Assembly (NCBI RefSeq): GCF_005938625.1
Contig: NZ_VCNJ01000047.1
Span: 56,399 to 120,398, forward strand
Source of the DNA: Pseudomonas fluorescens
Lineage (GTDB): Bacteria > Pseudomonadota > Gammaproteobacteria > Pseudomonadales > Pseudomonadaceae
Direction: 5' to 3'
DNA: 64,000 bases
Positions 60,904 through 64,000 of this stretch are shown one piece after another; position 1 is the first letter of the stretch; each line of letters opens with the position of its first letter. Both the position numbers and the translations under genes were made by a program. The notes beneath the pieces are model-generated. The model searched no databases. It worked only from the letters and a program-made list of their open reading frames with translations, and was not told the origin of the DNA.

Positions 60904-60979
60904 TGGCGGAGCGGACAGGGCTCGAACCCTCGATCCCGGCGTTACAGGCAACTGTTTCAGCTACCTGCTCTACCGCTCC
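60904..60979 (-). tRNA. tRNA-like sequence, degenerate; isotype not assignable
   Basis: The minus strand gives exactly 76 nt from GGAGCGG to a genomic CCA. Acceptor arms GGAGCGG / CCGCTCC pair perfectly, discriminator G, and the T-loop has GGTTCGA. In standard numbering the T-stem has a mismatch (A50-G64) and wobbles, and neither a D-stem nor an anticodon stem of normal form can be drawn. A 7-bp hairpin AGGTAGC/GTTGCCT with loop TGAAACA exists instead. It resembles the tRNA-Asp acceptor of pseudomonads. A relic or a tRNA-mimicking RNA is more likely than a decoding tRNA. Confidence 0.45.
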
Positions 60980-61029
60980 GCTGCCAAGTCAGGCATGACC
61001 CCGACCCGGATGGGTAAAAACCTGAAAAC

Positions 61030-61302
61030 TTAGTTAACAGCTTCTTTCAGTGCTTTACCGGCTTTGAAACCTGGCTTCTTGGCAGCCGGGATTTCCAGAG
61101 TCTTGCCGGTCTGAGGGTTACGACCGGTACGAGCCGGACGATCCGTCACGGAGAAAGTACCGAAACCAACCAGAACAACGGAGTCGCCAGCCTTCAGAGC
61201 GCCAGTGACGGATTCGATTACAGCGTCCAGCGCACGGCCAGCAGCAGCTTTCGGGATATCAGCGGATGCAGCGATAGCATCAATCAGTTCCGACTTGTTC
61301 AC
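61030..61302 (-). CDS. hupB: DNA-binding protein HU-beta
   Basis: The 90-residue product begins MNKSELIDAIAASADIPKAAAGRALDAVI and contains the HU arm sequence FGTFSVTDRPARTGRNPQTGKTLEIPAAKKPGFKAGKALK with the intercalating Pro and basic arm. It lies between lon and ppiD, the standard location. It bends and compacts DNA in the nucleoid. The gap from lon is about 150 bp and contains an imperfect hairpin AGAGCC...GGGCTCT (61389-61413). Confidence 0.96.
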   Translation of the reverse strand: MNKSELIDAIAASADIPKAAAGRALDAVIESVTGALKAGDSVVLVGFGTFSVTDRPARTGRNPQTGKTLEIPAAKKPGFKAGKALKEAVN

Positions 61303-61450
61303 TCTAAGTCCCCTTATATCTATTTTGAGATGATTCTAAGTTTTTTGGTGAAAGCAAAAACGAGTGCTGAATGGCCTACAGACACTTAAGAGCCGCTTTA
61401 TAACAAGGGCTCTAAAAAACTGTCAAGGAAGCCCCCCAGGCAAAAGCGTA

Positions 61451-63847
61451 TTAATGCGTGCTAATTCTTTCCTTAGAGTCAGACTCACGTTTTTCGTCCT
61501 TGGCAACTATCTCCGGAGCCACATCCGGCAAGGGCTCCGGCGCGTATTGCAGCGCAATTTGCAGGACCTCGTCAATCCATTTAACCGGTTTAATCTGCAG
61601 ATCCTGCTTGATATTGTCAGGAATCTCCTTCAGATCACGCACGTTCTCTTCCGGAATAATCACAATCTTGATTCCGCCGCGGTGAGCCGCCAGCAGTTTT
61701 TCCTTCAGACCGCCAATCGCCAGCACCTGACCACGCAAAGTAATTTCGCCGGTCATGGCCACATCAGCGCGCACCGGAATCCCGGTCAATGCCGACACCA
61801 GCGCCGTGCACATGCCTACACCCGCGCTAGGGCCATCCTTCGGGGTCGCCCCTTCCGGCATGTGGATGTGCGTGTCGCGCTTCTCGTGGAAGTCCAGGGG
61901 AATGCCTAGGCTTTTGGCACGGCTGCGGACAACGGTCAGTGCGGCAGTGATCGATTCGACCATCACGTCGCCCAGCGAACCGGTCTTGATCAACTGACCT
62001 TTACCCGGCACAACCGCGGCTTCGATGGTCAGCAATTCGCCGCCCACCTGAGTCCAGGCAAGGCCGGTCACCTGACCGATCTGATCCTGCTGTTCGGCCA
62101 GACCGTAGCGGAATTTGCGCACACCGAGGAAGTGCTCGAGCAGATCAGCTGTCACTTTCACCGAGAAACGTTTTTCCAGCGCATGCTCTTTAACGGCCTT
62201 GCGGCAGACCTTGGCGATCTGACGTTCGAGGCCACGCACACCGGCTTCACGGGTGTAGTAACGGATGATGTCGCGGATCGCTTCAGCGTCGAATTCCAGC
62301 TCGCCCTTTTTCAGACCGTTAGCGGCGATCTGTTTTGGCGAGAGGTATTTGACGGCGATGTTGATCTTCTCGTCTTCGGTGTAACCCGGCAGACGGATGA
62401 CTTCCATCCGGTCGAGCAGCGCCGGCGGAATGTTCATCGAGTTCGAGGTGCACAGGAACATCACATCCGAGAGGTCGTAATCGACTTCCAGATAGTGGTC
62501 GTTGAAGTTGTGGTTCTGCTCTGGATCGAGCACTTCCAGCAACGCCGACGCCGGGTCGCCACGCATGTCGCTGCCCATTTTGTCGATTTCGTCGAGCAGG
62601 AACAGCGGGTTGCGCACACCCACCTTTGTCATCTTTTGAATCAATCTTCCCGGCATCGAACCGATGTAAGTCCGACGGTGACCGCGAATTTCCGCTTCAT
62701 CACGCACGCCACCGAGGGCCATGCGTACGAATTTGCGGTTGGTGGCGTGGGCAATCGACTCCGCCAGCGAGGTTTTACCCACGCCCGGAGGACCGACCAG
62801 GCACAACACCGGGCCACGGATTTTCTTCACGCGTTTTTGCACAGCGAGGTATTCAAGGATACGTTCCTTGACCTCCTCGAGCCCGTAGTGATCGGCATCG
62901 AGAATGTCTTCTGCGCGCGCCAGGTCCAGACGTACCTTGCTCTGCGCCTTCCACGGCACTTGCACCAGCCAGTCGATGTACGAGCGCACCACGGTGGCCT
63001 CAGCGGACATCGGCGACATCTGCTTGAGCTTGTTCAGCTCGGCCGTGGCCTTGGCCAACGCATCTTTCGGCAGACCGGCAGCGTCGATACGCTTTTTCAG
63101 GTCTTCGATTTCGTTGTGGCCTTCATCACTGTCACCGAGTTCTTTCTGAATGGCCTTCATCTGCTCATTCAGGTAGTACTCGCGCTGACTGCGCTCCATT
63201 TGCTTTTTGACGCGGCCACGAATGCGTTTTTCGACTTGCAGCAGATCGATCTCGGCATCCAGCAACGCCAAGACGTGCTCGACGCGGGCCGACAAATCGA
63301 TAATTTCGAGGATTTCCTGCTTCTGCTCGATTTTCAGCGCCATGTGCGCCGCCATGGTGTCGACCAGGCGACCCGGCTCATCGATGCTGTTGAGCGACGA
63401 CAGAACTTCAGCCGGGACTTTCTTGCCCAGCTGCACATATTGTTCAAACTGCGACAGCAGCGTACGCACGAACACTTCGGATTCGCGCTCGGCAGCGTCG
63501 ACTTCTTCGATCAACGAGACTTCGGCACGGCAGTGGCCGTCGACTTCGCTGAAGCGCTCGACGGTGCCACGCTGCTCACCCTCGACCAGAACCTTTACGG
63601 TGCCGTCAGGCAGCTTCAGAAGCTGTAGAACAGTGGCAATGGTACCTACGCGATAGAGAGCGTCTTCACCGGGATCGTCGTCAGCCGGGTTTCTCTGGGC
63701 CAGCAGCAGGATCTGCTTGTCGCCCGTCATCGCGGCCTCGAGGGCTTCGATGGATTTCTCGCGCCCCACGAACAGCGGGATAACCATGTGCGGATAAACC
63801 ACGACATCACGCAATGGCAGGAGAGGCAATTCGATGGTTGTCTTCAT
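61451..63847 (-). CDS. lon: ATP-dependent protease Lon
   Basis: The 798-residue product has the N-terminal substrate-binding LON domain (LPLLPLRDVVVYPHMVIPLFVGR), coiled segment, AAA+ module with Walker A GPPGVGKTSLAESIA (~355) and Walker B PLFLLDEIDKMG, and the C-terminal peptidase domain with the catalytic Ser-Lys dyad (DGPSAGVGM, Ser near 677; Lys in LRGQVLAIGGLKEKLLAAHR). It degrades misfolded and regulatory proteins. The start is ATG 63847. The T-rich run at the right edge (about 63960) is probably the end of an upstream clpX terminator, cut by the window. Confidence 0.97.
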   Translation of the reverse strand: MKTTIELPLLPLRDVVVYPHMVIPLFVGREKSIEALEAAMTGDKQILLLAQRNPADDDPGEDALYRVGTIATVLQLLKLPDGTVKVLVEGEQRGTVERFSEVDGHCRAEVSLIEEVDAAERESEVFVRTLLSQFEQYVQLGKKVPAEVLSSLNSIDEPGRLVDTMAAHMALKIEQKQEILEIIDLSARVEHVLALLDAEIDLLQVEKRIRGRVKKQMERSQREYYLNEQMKAIQKELGDSDEGHNEIEDLKKRIDAAGLPKDALAKATAELNKLKQMSPMSAEATVVRSYIDWLVQVPWKAQSKVRLDLARAEDILDADHYGLEEVKERILEYLAVQKRVKKIRGPVLCLVGPPGVGKTSLAESIAHATNRKFVRMALGGVRDEAEIRGHRRTYIGSMPGRLIQKMTKVGVRNPLFLLDEIDKMGSDMRGDPASALLEVLDPEQNHNFNDHYLEVDYDLSDVMFLCTSNSMNIPPALLDRMEVIRLPGYTEDEKINIAVKYLSPKQIAANGLKKGELEFDAEAIRDIIRYYTREAGVRGLERQIAKVCRKAVKEHALEKRFSVKVTADLLEHFLGVRKFRYGLAEQQDQIGQVTGLAWTQVGGELLTIEAAVVPGKGQLIKTGSLGDVMVESITAALTVVRSRAKSLGIPLDFHEKRDTHIHMPEGATPKDGPSAGVGMCTALVSALTGIPVRADVAMTGEITLRGQVLAIGGLKEKLLAAHRGGIKIVIIPEENVRDLKEIPDNIKQDLQIKPVKWIDEVLQIALQYAPEPLPDVAPEIVAKDEKRESDSKERISTH

Positions 63848-63905
63848 GATTTCGCCTCTACGGCGGCCATATGGCCGTAATCAGATGGAATTGAGCTTGA
63901 AACCA

Positions 63906-63934
63906 AGATGGGGGCTGCCTTGAAAAAAAACAAG
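63906..63934 (-). promoter_or_regulatory. Candidate sigma-32 (heat-shock) promoter of lon
   Basis: On the minus strand CTTGTTT (63934-63928), 14 bp, CCCCATCT (63913-63906). This fits the CTTGAAA-N13-15-CCCCATnT heat-shock pattern with weak -35, about 60-90 bp before the lon start. Confidence 0.55.
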
Positions 63935-64000
63935 CGCAAAGCGGATGTAAAAAATGACATAAAAAAAAAGAGGCCCAAGGAAATTTTACCCTCGCATACA

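Noticed and set aside
61389..61413. AGAGCC...GGGCTCT hairpin as terminator between lon and hupB
   Set aside because: T run is on the wrong side for minus-strand transcription and stem is short; at most an attenuator.
62132..63628. 498-codon plus-strand frame opposite lon
   Set aside because: Contained in lon, which has full Walker and catalytic dyad motifs.

Overview
The window looks like a core-chromosome segment of a Pseudomonas from the fluorescens group. The reasons are the gene order lon-hupB-ppiD, a complete liu (leucine/isovalerate) locus with its MerR regulator, two sRNAs typical of the genus (CrcY and PrrF), a divergent tamA/tamB pair, and more than a dozen GTGGGAGCGAGC-type REP palindromes between genes. 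No prophage, IS, CRISPR array or plasmid gene is visible. The genus-level call is recognition from family knowledge, not a database search.

Layout. 1-7 kb (minus strand): a cut-off DUF308/HdeD-like membrane protein, tamB-tamA (outer-membrane translocation module), a GNAT acetyltransferase. 7-12 kb: xthA, a PstS-OmpA fusion, an acyl-CoA dehydrogenase and its divergent LysR regulator. 12-22 kb: leucine/isovalerate catabolism, liuR-liuE, the Crc/Hfq-titrating sRNA CrcY with a sigma-54 promoter, an acyl-CoA synthetase, then liuABCD. Three near-identical palindromes mark candidate LiuR operators. 22-25 kb: an S24-type repressor lacking the self-cleavage lysine, divergent from a DUF6124 gene, then the Fur-box-driven sRNA PrrF and an M14 carboxypeptidase. 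25-29 kb: an MFS exporter and a small stress regulon: a membrane-anchored catalase-like peroxidase and cytochrome b561, divergent from an ECF sigma/anti-sigma pair, with two matching ECF promoter motifs back to back.

29-36 kb: a seven-gene Csu-type chaperone-usher operon on the minus strand (four SCPU pilins, chaperone, usher, tip adhesin). 36-41 kb: a ZapE/AFG1 ATPase, a leucine-rich-repeat protein kinase, a YeeN-type YebC protein and a short orphan VgrG. 41-48 kb: 2-aminoethylphosphonate catabolism with an FAD oxidoreductase, an OPA/MFS carrier, two LysR regulators and phnW-phnX. 48-55 kb: cytochrome b561, a D-cysteine desulfhydrase-like enzyme, fadH, a membrane-anchored nitrilase homologue that has lost two catalytic residues, an AraC regulator and a 28-codon acidic microORF. 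55-58 kb: a DUF2242 lipoprotein and a LysR/MFS divergent pair. 58-64 kb: tandem REPs and a multi-copy-looking element, then ppiD, a tRNA-like relic, hupB and lon.

The genes form a set of small catabolic, envelope and stress modules rather than one system. The less ordinary items are the divergent ECF promoter pair, the degenerate nitrilase, the non-cleavable-looking repressor, the tRNA-like relic and the two-regulator phosphonate cluster. Large open frames antisense to tamB, fadH, ppiD, liuB and lon are read as shadows of GC-rich coding DNA and are not annotated.
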